The translations under genes and the position numbers were made by a program. Shown piece by piece: positions 23,314 through 32,523 of a stretch of 64,000 bases of DNA. This stretch comes from Bacteroidaceae bacterium. GTDB lineage: Bacteria > Bacteroidota > Bacteroidia > Bacteroidales > Bacteroidaceae. Below the pieces are notes generated by a model, which saw only the letters and a list, made by a program, of their open reading frames with translations, was not told the origin of the DNA and did no database searches. Position 1 is the stretch's first letter. Each line of letters opens with the position of its first letter. The DNA lies in contig JAFXZK010000132.1 of the NCBI GenBank assembly GCA_017541265.1, forward strand, positions 1 through 64,000, given 5' to 3'.

Positions 23314-25458
23314 TTACTCCTTAATCTTCTTCAGCACGCAGGCAGTGCGAGTGGGCAGGTAGAGCTGAAGCCAGCCCTTGTTGTCGCGGGCAAGGCGCTG
23401 GTCGAAGACGGTATAGTGAATCATCTTGTCGTCGTTGAAGCCGTTGCCGCCGAAGTCGGGGTTGTCTGTGTTGAGAATGTACTCGTAGGCACCCTGCTCC
23501 ACTGGGAAGCCGTAGCCGGTATAGGAGTTGCTGGGGCTGAAGTTGAAGAAGAAGTAGAGGTCGCCGCGACGGAAGGCGAACACCTGGTCGCCGTCGTTGT
23601 GCCAAATCTCCACGACATTCTGCTTCTCGAAGCTGCGGTGCTTCTTCAGCACCTTGAGCATGGCCTGGTCGAAGTCGCCAAGATAGTGGAAACACAGCTC
23701 CTTGTTATCGACGAGGTTCCACTGGCGGCGTGCGTACTTGTAGCTCCAGCCGTTGCCCTCGCGGGGGAAGTCAATCCATTCGGGATGCCCGAACTCATTG
23801 CCCATGAAGTTGAGGTAGCCGCCATTGATGGTGCCGAGCGTGACGAGGCGAATCATCTTGTGGAGGGCGATGCCGCGGTTGACGGTGAAGTTCTCGTCGC
23901 CCTTCTTGAAGTGCCAATACATGTCGCTGTCGATGAGTCGGAAGATGATGGTCTTGTCGCCCACGAGCGCCTGGTCATGGCTCTCGCAGTAGGAGATGGT
24001 CTTTTCGTCCCTGCGGCGATTGGTCAGCTCCCAAAGGATGCTGCTCGGCTTCCAGTCTTCGTCGCGCAGTTCCTTGATGATCTTGATCCAGTAGTCGGGG
24101 ATATTCATGGCGAGGCGGTAGTTGAAGCCGTAGCCACCGTCCTTCATGGGAAGGGCCAGACCGGGCATACCGCTCACCTCCTCGGCAATGGTGATGGCAT
24201 TCTTGTTGACTGTATGGATAAGCTCGTTGGCAAGCGTGAGGTAGGTGATTGCGTCGCCGTCCTGATGGCCGTTGTAGTAGTCGGCGTAGGACATGAAACT
24301 TTCGCCAAGCCCGTGGCTGTAGTAGAGCATCGAGGTGACGCCGTCGAAGCGGAAGCCATCGAAGCGGAACTCCTCGAGCCAGTACTTGCAGTTGGAGAGC
24401 AGGAAGTGCAGCACCTCGTTCTTGCCATAGTCGAAGCAGAGGCTGTCCCAAGCGGGATGCTCGCGACGGCCACCGCTGTGGAAGTACTGGTAAGGGTCGC
24501 CTGCGAAGTTACCCAAGCCCTCCACCTCATTCTTCACGGCATGGCTGTGCACGATGTCCATGATGACGGCAATGCCCATGCTGTGCGCCTTATCGACGAG
24601 CGACTTCAGCTCATCGGGCGTGCCGAAGCGGCTGCTGGGAGCAAAGAAGCTGCTGACGTGATAGCCGAAGCTGCCGTAGTAGGGATGCTCCTGAATGGCC
24701 ATTATCTGTATGCAGTTGTAGCCGTCGGCAGCAATGCGTGGCAGGATGTTGTCGCGGAACTCGGCGTATGTGCCGACACCTTCCTTGTCCTGAGCCATGC
24801 CAATGTGGCACTCATAGATGAGCAGCGGATTTGTCGTGGGCTTGAACTTGGGTTTCCCGTTGGCCGCCGACCCATGGTTCTCGACCTGCCATTCATAAGC
24901 CTCTTCAGGGTTCCAAACTTGTGCAGAGAAGATGTGCGTCTCGGGGTCTTGGACTACACGTGTTGCCCAAGCCGGGATGCGTTCGCCCTGACCGCCTTCC
25001 CAATGCACGATGAGCTTGTAGAGGCTGCCGTGCTTGAAGCTCTTGTTCTTAATCTTGATTTCCCAGTTGCCATTGGAGCCTTTGACGCGCTTCATGGCAT
25101 AGCGGGAACTCTCCTTCCAGCCGTTGAAGTCGCCCACGACAAAGATGTCGATGGCATTGGGAGCCCATTCGCGCAGCACCCATCCGTCCTCGGTCTTGTG
25201 GAGGCCAAAGTAGAGATAACCGCTTGCAAACTCATTGAGATTGTTCGTGCCGCCTGTAAGTTCAGCCATCTTGCGAACCGCCTGCTCATGACGGCCATTG
25301 ATGGCGTCGGCGTACTCTGCCAGAGCAGGGTCGTTCTTGATGAGTCTGAGCACTTGAGGCACTGGTGCGGCGTTCTTCTTCGCTGCCTCTGAAGCCTTTT
25401 TCTTCTTGTCAGACTTCTTGGTTTCCTTGGCGGAAACCTTTGCATTAGTACGAGCCAT
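23314..25458 (-). CDS. glgB: 1,4-alpha-glucan branching enzyme
   Basis: 714 residues. A Lys/Ala-rich N-terminal extension (1-35), a CBM48 domain (about 80-185; LREWAPNAIDIFVVGDFNGW), the GH13 barrel (about 200-560) and a C-terminal beta domain. Catalytic residues: nucleophile D372 in DGFRFDGVTSMLY, acid/base E426 in IAEEVSGMPG, and the Asp of ESHDQALVGDK. The sequence is of the eukaryotic-like GH13_8 type that Bacteroidetes use. It introduces alpha-1,6 branches into glycogen. It follows the MORN gene by 13 bases and ends at a strong terminator. Confidence 0.95.
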   Translation of the reverse strand: MARTNAKVSAKETKKSDKKKKASEAAKKNAAPVPQVLRLIKNDPALAEYADAINGRHEQAVRKMAELTGGTNNLNEFASGYLYFGLHKTEDGWVLREWAPNAIDIFVVGDFNGWKESSRYAMKRVKGSNGNWEIKIKNKSFKHGSLYKLIVHWEGGQGERIPAWATRVVQDPETHIFSAQVWNPEEAYEWQVENHGSAANGKPKFKPTTNPLLIYECHIGMAQDKEGVGTYAEFRDNILPRIAADGYNCIQIMAIQEHPYYGSFGYHVSSFFAPSSRFGTPDELKSLVDKAHSMGIAVIMDIVHSHAVKNEVEGLGNFAGDPYQYFHSGGRREHPAWDSLCFDYGKNEVLHFLLSNCKYWLEEFRFDGFRFDGVTSMLYYSHGLGESFMSYADYYNGHQDGDAITYLTLANELIHTVNKNAITIAEEVSGMPGLALPMKDGGYGFNYRLAMNIPDYWIKIIKELRDEDWKPSSILWELTNRRRDEKTISYCESHDQALVGDKTIIFRLIDSDMYWHFKKGDENFTVNRGIALHKMIRLVTLGTINGGYLNFMGNEFGHPEWIDFPREGNGWSYKYARRQWNLVDNKELCFHYLGDFDQAMLKVLKKHRSFEKQNVVEIWHNDGDQVFAFRRGDLYFFFNFSPSNSYTGYGFPVEQGAYEYILNTDNPDFGGNGFNDDKMIHYTVFDQRLARDNKGWLQLYLPTRTACVLKKIKE

Positions 25459-25471
25459 AATATCGTGTGTG

Positions 25472-26608
25472 TTAATTATTATCCCCTATAGTGCCAACGG
25501 CGATTCCATTCTGATAGACAACCTTGCGTATCAAAAGGCCGTTCTTGTCCTTCTCGATGAATTCACCGTGTTTCTTGTCCTTGCTGAAATTGCCTTCATA
25601 GCGTATACCGTCAGCATCTTCCAAGATGCCTTTCCCTTCCTTGAGTCCTTTTTGGAATGTGCCTTTGAACCTGACGCCGTCTGCCTGACGCAGGATGCCT
25701 TCGCCGTCGAGGAGTCCGTCTGCCCAGTGCCCTTCGTACTCATCGCCGTTCGCCCAACGGTATTTGCCTGTGCCGTGCTGCTTGTTGTGCCGCCACTGGC
25801 CGACGTATGAGGCTCCTGTGTGCCAGGTGAACGTGCCCAAGCCGTCCTGCTCCCCTGCGTTGAAGTGCCCGACGTACTTGTCGCCGTTGGCAAAGGTATA
25901 GATGCCCTCGCCCGTGCGCTGACCGTGCACATACTGACCTTCGTAGCGGTTGCCGTCGGCAAAGATGAAGATGCCCTTGCCGTGCTGCTGGTCGTCAGCC
26001 CATTCGCCCGTGTAGGAGTCGCCGGTAGAATATGTGAAAGTGCCTTTGCCGTGCTTCTGGTTCTCGCGCCAGGAGCCTTCGTAGCGGTTGCCGTCCATCC
26101 AGTCGAACACACCGTGTCCGTCCTTCATGTCGTTCTTCCAATGCCCCTCATAGTAGGCACCGCCTTGGGCGAATGTGTAACGTCCCTCACCATCCCGCTT
26201 GTCCTGCAACCAGGAGCCGACATAGGTGTCGCCGTTGTAATAGTACATTGTGCCAAGCCCTTGCTGATAGTCTTTGAACCAAAGACCTTCGTAACGGTTG
26301 TTGTTGGAAAAATAATAGGTGCCCTTGCCATGTTGCTGGTCTCCGAACCATTCGCCTTCGTACTTCTCGCCATCAGCAAATTGATAGACTCCCTGGCCTT
26401 GACGCTTACCCTTGACATACTCACCTTCGTGCCAGTCGCCATTCGGATAGACAGTCTTGCCCTTCCCATACGGCTTGCCCTTAATCATCTCACCCTGATA
26501 TTCGCCACCGCCGGGAAAAGTGTAGTTGCCTATCTTTATCTGCTGGGCATGAAGGCAGAAGGCAAAGAAAAAGAGGATGGTGTATATAGTAAAAGCAAGA
26601 TGCTTCAT
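25472..26608 (-). CDS. Secreted MORN-repeat protein
   Basis: 378 residues: signal peptide (1-21), then about 14 MORN repeats of 23 residues covering nearly the whole protein (pattern YEGEWFGDQQHGKGTYYF). MORN repeats form extended beta-hairpin arrays; in bacteria they are usually exported and of unknown function. The gene leads a two-gene operon with glgB (13-base gap), but a link to glycogen is not evident, since the protein is exported. Confidence 0.85.
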   Translation of the reverse strand: MKHLAFTIYTILFFFAFCLHAQQIKIGNYTFPGGGEYQGEMIKGKPYGKGKTVYPNGDWHEGEYVKGKRQGQGVYQFADGEKYEGEWFGDQQHGKGTYYFSNNNRYEGLWFKDYQQGLGTMYYYNGDTYVGSWLQDKRDGEGRYTFAQGGAYYEGHWKNDMKDGHGVFDWMDGNRYEGSWRENQKHGKGTFTYSTGDSYTGEWADDQQHGKGIFIFADGNRYEGQYVHGQRTGEGIYTFANGDKYVGHFNAGEQDGLGTFTWHTGASYVGQWRHNKQHGTGKYRWANGDEYEGHWADGLLDGEGILRQADGVRFKGTFQKGLKEGKGILEDADGIRYEGNFSKDKKHGEFIEKDKNGLLIRKVVYQNGIAVGTIGDNN

Positions 26609-26631
26609 TATTGGTTATCAGTTTGCACGTG

Positions 26632-26662
26632 CAAAGGTACGACAATTATCCCACTTTTGCAA
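26632..26662 (-). promoter_or_regulatory. Promoter of the MORN-glgB operon
   Basis: TTG, 20-bp spacer, TACCTTTG (26632-26639) on the minus strand, 24 bases before the ATG. Confidence 0.7.
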
Positions 26663-26730
26663 ATAACGCACACTGAAAACGCCCAGACTTGACTCTTTTT
26701 AACAATGACCTTTTCACAAAGGCAAGAGCA

Positions 26731-28494
26731 TCAGTCAAATGCAAGTCCAAGCTTGCCGACCAGTTCGCCCACGCCTGCATTCTGCTCCTGCATCATCTTT
26801 AGCATCTCCGGAGCGCTGTAGCTCTTTGCCACCTCCTGCATCTCCTCGAGCTTTGTCTCAATGCGGAACTCCGAGTTGCGAAGTGCCTGGCGCATCGTGC
26901 CAAGTATCTGCGGCATCATGCTCTCCACGGTCTGCTGTACCTGCGGATTGCTGACGGCAAGCACGGCGGTGTTGTCGTCCTTGACAGCAGGCTGCAACCC
27001 TTTGAACCGCTGGGCAAGCGCCACACTGTCGTGAGGCAGCGTGCCAATAAAAGCAAACCAGGCGGCAGTCAGTTTCTCGCCGTTGATGGGTTCCAAGAGA
27101 GGACTTTCCGACTCACTTGTTCCTTGAGCTGTTGCATTCGCGGCACCGGCATCCTCCTCCTTCTTTCCTGCTCCGAAATGTTTGAAGGAAACCTTGGGGA
27201 GCTTCCTTTGAGGTTCTGGTGCAGGCTGAGCAGGTGCAGGTTCGACAGGAGCGGACTTGACAGGCTGAGCTGCTGTCACCGGCTGCGAAGGCGCGACAGG
27301 AGCCGTTGTTGGCTGGGATGATGTCTCTTTCTTGATGACTGGTTTGATAGCATTGGCATCCGAAGGGCTACGCCCGGAAGCATCGGCGTTGTCTGCATCG
27401 GCAGCTTGTGTACACTGGATGAGACAAAGCTCCACCTGAAGCCGTTTGTTGCGGCTCGTGCGATAGGCTTGGTCGCAGTCGTTGGCAAACTTGAGTGCCT
27501 TATAGATGAAGCGAATGGGCGAACGCTGGGCTTGCTCCTGATAGCGGGCACGCATCTTGTCGCTCATCTCCAAGAGCGGCAACGTCACGGCATCGCGGCT
27601 GACAAGCAGGTTGCGCATGTGGGTGGCAAGTCCTGCCACGAAGTTGCCGCCGTCGAAACCCTTCTGCAGCACTTCATTCAGGAGAAGCAGACACTCGGGT
27701 ACACGCGAGGCAAGGAAGTGGTCAACAAGCTGGAAGTAATACTCCTGGTTCAGCACATTCAGGTTCTGGCAGACACTCTCGTACGTCAGGTTGCCGCCCG
27801 AAAAGCTGACCATCTGGTCGAAGATGGAAAGGGCATCGCGCATACCGCCGTCGGCCTTCTCAGCAATGAGAGCCAAAGCTTCCGGCTCGGCAGTATAACC
27901 TTCCTTCTCCGCCACATACATCAGATGGTCTATGGTGTTCTGGGTAGTCATCCGCTGGAAGTCATAGACTTGGCAACGGCTCAGGATGGTGGGCAGAATC
28001 TTGTGCTTTTCCGTGGTGCAGAGGATGAAGATGACATACGAAGGCGGTTCCTCCAGCGTCTTGAGGAAAGCGTTGAAGGCGGCACTGGAGAGCATGTGTA
28101 CCTCGTCGATGATGAACACCTTGTATCGGCCTGTCTGAGGCGGAATGAGCACCTGCTTGCAGAGTTCGCGGATATCCTCAACGGAATTGTTGCTGGCTGC
28201 GTCCAACTCGTGGATGTTCATGCTGCGCTGCTGGTCGAAGGCCTGACAGCTCTCGCACTGTCCGCAAGGCTCACCGCCGTCCTGTGGATTGAAGCAGTTG
28301 ATGGCCTTTGCAAAGATGCGGGCACAAGTGGTCTTGCCCACGCCTCGGGGACCGCAGAAGAGGTAGGCATGAGCTAACTTCCCGCTGCCGATGGCATTTT
28401 TCAACGTGGTGGTCAGCGACCGCTGGCCGACAACAGAGTCGAAATTGAGCGGACGGTACTTGAGTGCAGAAACGATATATTCTTCCTTAATCAT
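26731..28494 (-). CDS. dnaX: DNA polymerase III subunit gamma/tau
   Basis: 587 residues. AAA+ clamp-loader domain with Walker A GPRGVGKTTCA near 47, the four-Cys zinc module (C-F-N... GEPCGQCESC) near 67-85, Walker B IIDEVHML near 127 and the sensor region with LCTTEKHK. A Pro/Ala-rich linker (about 375-430) leads into a tau-like C-terminal domain that binds polymerase. It loads the sliding clamp at the replication fork. No frameshift signal for a separate gamma form was noticed. Confidence 0.95.
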   Translation of the reverse strand: MIKEEYIVSALKYRPLNFDSVVGQRSLTTTLKNAIGSGKLAHAYLFCGPRGVGKTTCARIFAKAINCFNPQDGGEPCGQCESCQAFDQQRSMNIHELDAASNNSVEDIRELCKQVLIPPQTGRYKVFIIDEVHMLSSAAFNAFLKTLEEPPSYVIFILCTTEKHKILPTILSRCQVYDFQRMTTQNTIDHLMYVAEKEGYTAEPEALALIAEKADGGMRDALSIFDQMVSFSGGNLTYESVCQNLNVLNQEYYFQLVDHFLASRVPECLLLLNEVLQKGFDGGNFVAGLATHMRNLLVSRDAVTLPLLEMSDKMRARYQEQAQRSPIRFIYKALKFANDCDQAYRTSRNKRLQVELCLIQCTQAADADNADASGRSPSDANAIKPVIKKETSSQPTTAPVAPSQPVTAAQPVKSAPVEPAPAQPAPEPQRKLPKVSFKHFGAGKKEEDAGAANATAQGTSESESPLLEPINGEKLTAAWFAFIGTLPHDSVALAQRFKGLQPAVKDDNTAVLAVSNPQVQQTVESMMPQILGTMRQALRNSEFRIETKLEEMQEVAKSYSAPEMLKMMQEQNAGVGELVGKLGLAFD

Positions 28495-28552
28495 TGAACA
28501 TTGAAAATTGAAAATTGAAGCTTTAGCTCGACGTTAGTCAACATTATTTGTG

Positions 28553-28560
28553 CAAAGATA
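28553..28560 (-). promoter_or_regulatory. -7 box of dnaX
   Basis: TATCTTTG on the minus strand, 58 bases before the dnaX ATG. It is divergent from the ftsB-like promoter 46 bases away. Confidence 0.55.
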
Positions 28561-28605
28561 CGAAAAATTATTGAACATTAAGCATTGAGCATTGATTTTT
28601 TTCTG

Positions 28606-28613
28606 TATCTTTG
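28606..28613 (+). promoter_or_regulatory. -7 box of the FtsB/DivIC-like gene
   Basis: TATCTTTG with a TTG about 18 bases upstream. It shows that the start at 28657, not the upstream in-frame codon 28585, is correct. Confidence 0.55.
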
Positions 28614-28656
28614 CACGCACAATCATAAATGTTCAATCTTCAATGTTCAATGTTCA

Positions 28657-28968
28657 ATGAATAAGATACATTCCGTCTGGCTCTTCATGCGCAGGCACAA
28701 ATACTTCCTTACCATCCTCATCATCGCACTCATCGTCGGTGTGGTGGACGAGGACAGCTTCCTGAACCGCCATCCCCGCCGCGTACGCATCGACATGCTG
28801 CGCCAAGAGATTGCCAACTACAAGCACCAGTACGAAGAGGCAGACAACAAGATCCACGAACTGGAGAACAATCCCAAAGCTGTGGAGAAGATAGCACGCG
28901 AACGCTATCACATGAAACGCGAGGGCGAGGACGTGTTTGTCTTTGTGAACGAGCAGGAGGAAGAATGA
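28657..28968 (+). CDS. FtsB/DivIC-type septum formation protein
   Basis: 103 residues: short cytoplasmic N-terminus, one membrane segment (about 13-30; KYFLTILIIALIVGVVD) and a periplasmic coiled coil (about 45-80) ending in the typical NPKAVEKIARERYHMKREGED motif. In the divisome these proteins bridge FtsL and FtsQ and help activate septal wall synthesis. The gene overlaps the next by 4 bases. The leader contains TGTTCAA word repeats. Confidence 0.88.
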   Translation: MNKIHSVWLFMRRHKYFLTILIIALIVGVVDEDSFLNRHPRRVRIDMLRQEIANYKHQYEEADNKIHELENNPKAVEKIARERYHMKREGEDVFVFVNEQEEE

Positions 28969-29327
28969 AGGAGCTGAATACGCTGGAGAACCTTTGTTTC
29001 CGCATTGGAGCCGTACTGATGCTCATTGGTGCCGCCTTGAACATAGTTCATCCCTACATCAGCATGTTCATCTACGGCATCGGCACACTCATGTTCACGC
29101 TCATGCAGGTGCGCGCAGAATATGAGGGACGCAACGTCACCGTCATGCGCCTGCGTCGCCAGCAACTCCTGGGTTGCTGCTGCTTTGTGCTGGCATTGGT
29201 GATGATGAGCATGCAGCAGCACCAGTGGGGACCGTTCCGCCGCCAGGAATGGATTGTAGCCCTGACCATCGGCTGTGTGCTGGAACTCTACACAAGCTTC
29301 CGAATCCCGCAGGAATTGAAAAAATAA
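28965..29327 (+). CDS. Small integral membrane protein of unknown function
   Basis: 120 residues with four hydrophobic segments (about 11-27, 30-45, 69-82 and 94-110) and a central Arg-rich loop (RLRRQQLLG). Translationally coupled to the FtsB-like gene by an ATGA overlap. No family recognised; conserved linkage to the division gene would be the first clue to function. Confidence 0.7.
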   Translation: MKELNTLENLCFRIGAVLMLIGAALNIVHPYISMFIYGIGTLMFTLMQVRAEYEGRNVTVMRLRRQQLLGCCCFVLALVMMSMQQHQWGPFRRQEWIVALTIGCVLELYTSFRIPQELKK

Positions 29328-29328
29328 A

Positions 29329-30189
29329 TCACGGCAGCATATTCCTAAAACGGAAGAAAAGCTCGCTCTCCGTGTCGCCTAGCGCCAACAGAATGTTATA
29401 AATAGCTTGCGCGTGTATGAGTCGTATCTTCCCTCCAAGCTTCAATTGGGAAAAACGCCTGACCAGACGACGGGCTTCCTCTGCGGAAGACTCGCTGAGA
29501 GCACCCGCTTTCTCTTTCTCTGCAAGTAGCCTCTCGCTGTCAGCCGTAAGCACACGCACCTTCTTGTATGCGCGTGAAGTGTAGGAACCGACCTGGGCAT
29601 CAGTGACCTTGGCAAGGTCAAGAAGCTGTATGCCTGTGGCAGGAATCCTTGGGGTACGCACTGCCAGGACATCGCCCAGATGCACAATGACACTGCCTCC
29701 TTCGTGTCCCTTCACGCTTTCCAGCACACCCTTTATGCCTGCAAATTCTCCTTCAAGGATGCAGACATAGTCGCCTGCCACCAGTTCCTTGCTGGTCGGC
29801 ACGAAATACTCTGCATTGCCATCCAACTTTTCAACAGCAAGACGCAACATCTGTATCTCTTCATCAGAGACATAGATGCAGCCTGTCGGCGATGTGGAAG
29901 GATGCAAGAATCTGAGGGTGGCATCGAAGGGAGGCTCCTGCCTGAGGCGAAGGATGTCCTCGCGCGTTGCTTTAATAAAGATGTAGTTTCCGGCGATAAG
30001 ACGTTTCAACTCGATATTTGCGCCGTCAACAACCTGACGTGTCACATCAAGAGGCACAAAATAGTCATAAATACCAGTCAACTCACTTCCTGAACGCTTG
30101 ACTTCGAGAAAGTCCAGTATGCCAATATCGCCACTATTGCTGTACATTACAAGCCAGGGCAACGACTCTATGGATTTGCTGTTCGACAA
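29329..30189 (-). CDS. UpxY/NusG-like transcription antiterminator
   Basis: 286 residues. An N-terminal NGN-like domain (WLVMYSNSGD..., YDYFVPLDVTRQV) and a KOW-type segment (GDYVCILEGEFAGIKGVL, about 155-175), followed by a 110-residue helical extension. Specialised NusG paralogs (UpxY) in Bacteroidales let RNA polymerase read through long polysaccharide operons, normally as the first gene of the operon. Here it stands alone, 8 kb upstream of the exopolysaccharide locus and on the opposite strand, so its target is uncertain. Confidence 0.7.
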   Translation of the reverse strand: MSNSKSIESLPWLVMYSNSGDIGILDFLEVKRSGSELTGIYDYFVPLDVTRQVVDGANIELKRLIAGNYIFIKATREDILRLRQEPPFDATLRFLHPSTSPTGCIYVSDEEIQMLRLAVEKLDGNAEYFVPTSKELVAGDYVCILEGEFAGIKGVLESVKGHEGGSVIVHLGDVLAVRTPRIPATGIQLLDLAKVTDAQVGSYTSRAYKKVRVLTADSERLLAEKEKAGALSESSAEEARRLVRRFSQLKLGGKIRLIHAQAIYNILLALGDTESELFFRFRNMLP

Positions 30190-30325
30190 TTGGTTATCTA
30201 TGTTTATCGTTGTCTTTTGACCTTTCAGAGCGCAATGATAGCAAAAAAAAGATTAACCTCCAAAGAAATGGGCAAATATCTGACAACTTTGGAGATAACA
30301 GGGTACACAGAGATGGCAAAAAGCT

Positions 30326-31099
30326 TCAGACGTGCTTCTCGCTACCGCTACGTTTCTCCCTGCTGTAGGAACGGTATTCGTCGAGAGGGATTTCAACCTC
30401 CGGCTCGACAAGGGGTATGCCTTGGTGCAGGCGGAAGCACAAGTATTTGATGTCGATGCCGCGTGTTCGCCACATGCTCTCGTAGTAGGTTTGGATGGAA
30501 GCTGCCCCCTCCCCCATCCCTTCCTCCGGGAAGGAGGAGCCATACAAGTCTCTCGTCTTAAATTCTGGCTCTATGCTGTTGACCTTAAGCAGCTCCTCGG
30601 TATAGGTGAAGAGGAAGTTGGAGTCGGTCTTGAGGTGGACGAATCCGCCGTCGCAGAGGAACTGGCGGTAGCGTTCCAGGAAATAGGAACTGGTGAGACG
30701 CTTCGTGACCTTCTTCATCTGGGGATCGGAGAAGGTGAGCCATATCTCGCTGACCTCGTCCGGAGCAAAAAAACGCTGTATGAACTCGATGTTCGTGCGC
30801 AGGAAGCCCACGTTCTTCATGCCGCTTTGCAACGCCTCCTTGGCACCAGTCCACATACGGGCGCCCTTGATATCGACACCGATAAAATTCTTGCTTGGTG
30901 TCCGCTTGCCCAGGCCCACGGTGTATTCGCCCCGACCGCAGCCCAGCTCCAGCACAATGGGATTCTGGTTGTGAAAGAAATCCTCGTGCCACCTGCCGCG
31001 CAGCGGGAACTCCTCTTGCATGACAGCCGCCATCGGACACTCCACAACAAGTGGGTTCTGTGCCATCTCGGCGAACTTCGCCAGCTTTCCTTTGCTCAT
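30326..31099 (-). CDS. trmB: tRNA (guanine-N7-)-methyltransferase with in-frame repeat insertion
   Basis: 257 residues. SAM-binding motif [16 protein letters not shown] near 48-63, [10 protein letters not shown] near 73, catalytic/substrate region [11 protein letters not shown] near 120 and a C-terminal [17 protein letters not shown] motif typical of TrmB. It methylates G46 of the tRNA variable loop. Between the family positions normally read as RDLY and IQTYYE an extra [14 protein letters not shown] is present; its DNA (30501-30541) matches the mobile repeat that flanks the DUF559 element. The active-site motifs are intact, so the enzyme is probably functional. Confidence 0.92.
   Translation of the reverse strand: MSKGKLAKFAEMAQNPLVVECPMAAVMQEEFPLRGRWHEDFFHNQNPIVLELGCGRGEYTVGLGKRTPSKNFIGVDIKGARMWTGAKEALQSGMKNVGFLRTNIEFIQRFFAPDEVSEIWLTFSDPQMKKVTKRLTSSYFLERYRQFLCDGGFVHLKTDSNFLFTYTEELLKVNSIEPEFKTRDLYGSSFPEEGMGEGAASIQTYYESMWRTRGIDIKYLCFRLHQGIPLVEPEVEIPLDEYRSYSREKRSGSEKHV
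30501..30541 (-). repeat. Solo FPLGEGWGEA-type repeat inside trmB
   Basis: Contains an inverted repeat (CTTCC/GGAAG core) and the G-rich arm; in the trmB frame it reads [13 protein letters not shown]. It resembles the right arm of the DUF559 element at 39270-39300. Confidence 0.65.
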
Positions 31100-31101
31100 T
31101 G

Positions 31102-31196
31102 TTGGGTTATAAGGTTTTAAGGTTTAAGGTTATGAGGTTATATGGTTACTTCACCTTAAAACCTGAAAGCGAAGCGACCTGAAACCTTATAACCTT
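31102..31196. repeat. GGTTTTAAGGTT intergenic repeats with inverted half
   Basis: Words of AAGGTTTTAAGGTT on one side and CCTTAAAACC / CCTTATAACC on the other can pair across the gap upstream of trmB. Confidence 0.55.
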
Positions 31197-31201
31197 TGCT
31201 T

Positions 31202-32080
31202 TCACTTGTCGAACGCAAAGTTTGTTGTGCCGATGTTCTGGCCATCGGCAAAGATGTCAACACGATAGCTGCCTGCACTCAATGCCTCTGCCACATCCCA
31301 ATAAACCACCACATTCTGCTCCTCGCCGGTGTACTCGATATCCTTGCGGATGCTGTACTCAAGCTGACGGTTCTCGTATGCGAAGGTGCCGCCCTTGGAA
31401 AGGACATCGCCCGTGGGGGTGGTGATGCGAACGTAGATAGTCCTGATGCCGGTGGCAGTGGTGACATTGCGGGCAATGGTGAAACCGATGACAAACTTCC
31501 TGACATCCTTGATCTTCTTGGCTGCCTTACCCTTCTTGTTCTGCCCAACAGCATAAATGCCCGTTGCATCCAGCTGACTGGCAATAGCAACCTTGTCGGA
31601 AAGCGTCTCATTCTCGCTCGAGAGGTTGGAGATGTGCTGCTGAGCCTGCTGGTTCTGTGTCCTGAGGTTGGTGTTCTCCTGCGTCAAGGCCTCGTTCATG
31701 CGGTTGAGCGAGTCAATCTGCAGCACATAGCTGCGCAGCACCTCGCGCAACGTGGCAAGTTCCTTCTTCAGACGCATGATTTCGGCAGCATCGCTGCTCT
31801 TGACGCGACGCAACTCCTCTAGCAACTCCTCGGTGCGCTTCTGCTCCATCTCAAGTTGGGCCACCAGAGAGTCGTTGTTGATTTGCGTCATCATCTCGTT
31901 ATACTGCATGGCGAACTGCTCATACTCGTTCTCCATCTCGCGCTTGTCCATTTCTGCAAGCTCAAGCATCTGCCGGCTCTCAAGGCTCTGCTTGTGCATC
32001 ATGTAGAAAAGGAATCCTATAACGAGAACCACAACAGCCGACACTATGCCAAGTATAGTTTTCAGTTTCTTGTCCATCAT
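31202..32080 (-). CDS. Membrane-anchored coiled-coil protein of unknown function
   Basis: 292 residues. One membrane segment near the N-terminus (about 8-26; TILGIVSAVVVLVIGFLFY), a long coiled coil (about 35-165) and a C-terminal beta-rich domain (about 185-290; TIYVRITTPTGDVLSKGGTF) that should lie in the periplasm. The shape resembles envelope-spanning scaffold proteins, but no family is recognised. It has its own -7 box at 32162-32169 with a leader of about 75 bases. Confidence 0.75.
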   Translation of the reverse strand: MMDKKLKTILGIVSAVVVLVIGFLFYMMHKQSLESRQMLELAEMDKREMENEYEQFAMQYNEMMTQINNDSLVAQLEMEQKRTEELLEELRRVKSSDAAEIMRLKKELATLREVLRSYVLQIDSLNRMNEALTQENTNLRTQNQQAQQHISNLSSENETLSDKVAIASQLDATGIYAVGQNKKGKAAKKIKDVRKFVIGFTIARNVTTATGIRTIYVRITTPTGDVLSKGGTFAYENRQLEYSIRKDIEYTGEEQNVVVYWDVAEALSAGSYRVDIFADGQNIGTTNFAFDK

Positions 32081-32161
32081 AATAAGTCTTTCCTATAAAT
32101 TATATGTCTGTAATATGCCTGTTCTATGGGTTTATTATGTCCAGTTATGGGTTTTCGGGGG

Positions 32162-32169
32162 CAAAGGTA
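32162..32169 (-). promoter_or_regulatory. -7 box of the coiled-coil membrane protein
   Basis: TACCTTTG on the minus strand, about 81 bases before the ATG at 32080. Confidence 0.5.
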
Positions 32170-32314
32170 CATCTTTTTTCTCTTATCTGCAAAACAGAAA
32201 AAGTGAAAATAGCTTAATAATGGGATAAGTTTGCTTTTTCCCACATGTGAGAAAGCTGTCTCATATCCTCCGTAACGCTCTGATTATCCATCAGTAGCGC
32301 ACACCAAATTGTCG

Positions 32315-32437
32315 TTTTGGGAAACTTTTTGTTCAACGCAGAAAGATTACACCCTGACTTGCAGCTTGTTACAAAATCTTTTGGAAAACTTTTTATTTGG
32401 AACGATGAAAAAGTCTTCCGAAATTGGAAAGTTTTTT
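32315..32437 (+). repeat. Three TTTTGGGAAACTTTTT-like direct repeats upstream of nrdD
   Basis: Copies at 32315-32330, 32379-32394 and, weaker, 32423-32437, all upstream of the nrdD promoter. They could bind a redox or nucleotide-responsive regulator. They do not resemble the NrdR box. Confidence 0.5.
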
Positions 32438-32447
32438 AGTCTTTCAC

Positions 32448-32478
32448 TTGCATAGACTTTTCCTTTTTCATACCTTTG
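32448..32478 (+). promoter_or_regulatory. nrdDG promoter
   Basis: TTG (32448-32450), 20-bp spacer, TACCTTTG (32471-32478); 45 bases before the nrdD ATG. Confidence 0.7.
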
Positions 32479-32523
32479 CAGCGTTTTTACGACAAACAAA
32501 TCTCAAACACATAAAAAGGAACT

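Noticed and set aside
23416..25392. 658-residue plus-strand open frame opposite glgB
   Set aside because: It mirrors glgB codons, is extremely rich in Val/Ala/Glu and matches no family; glgB on the other strand is complete.
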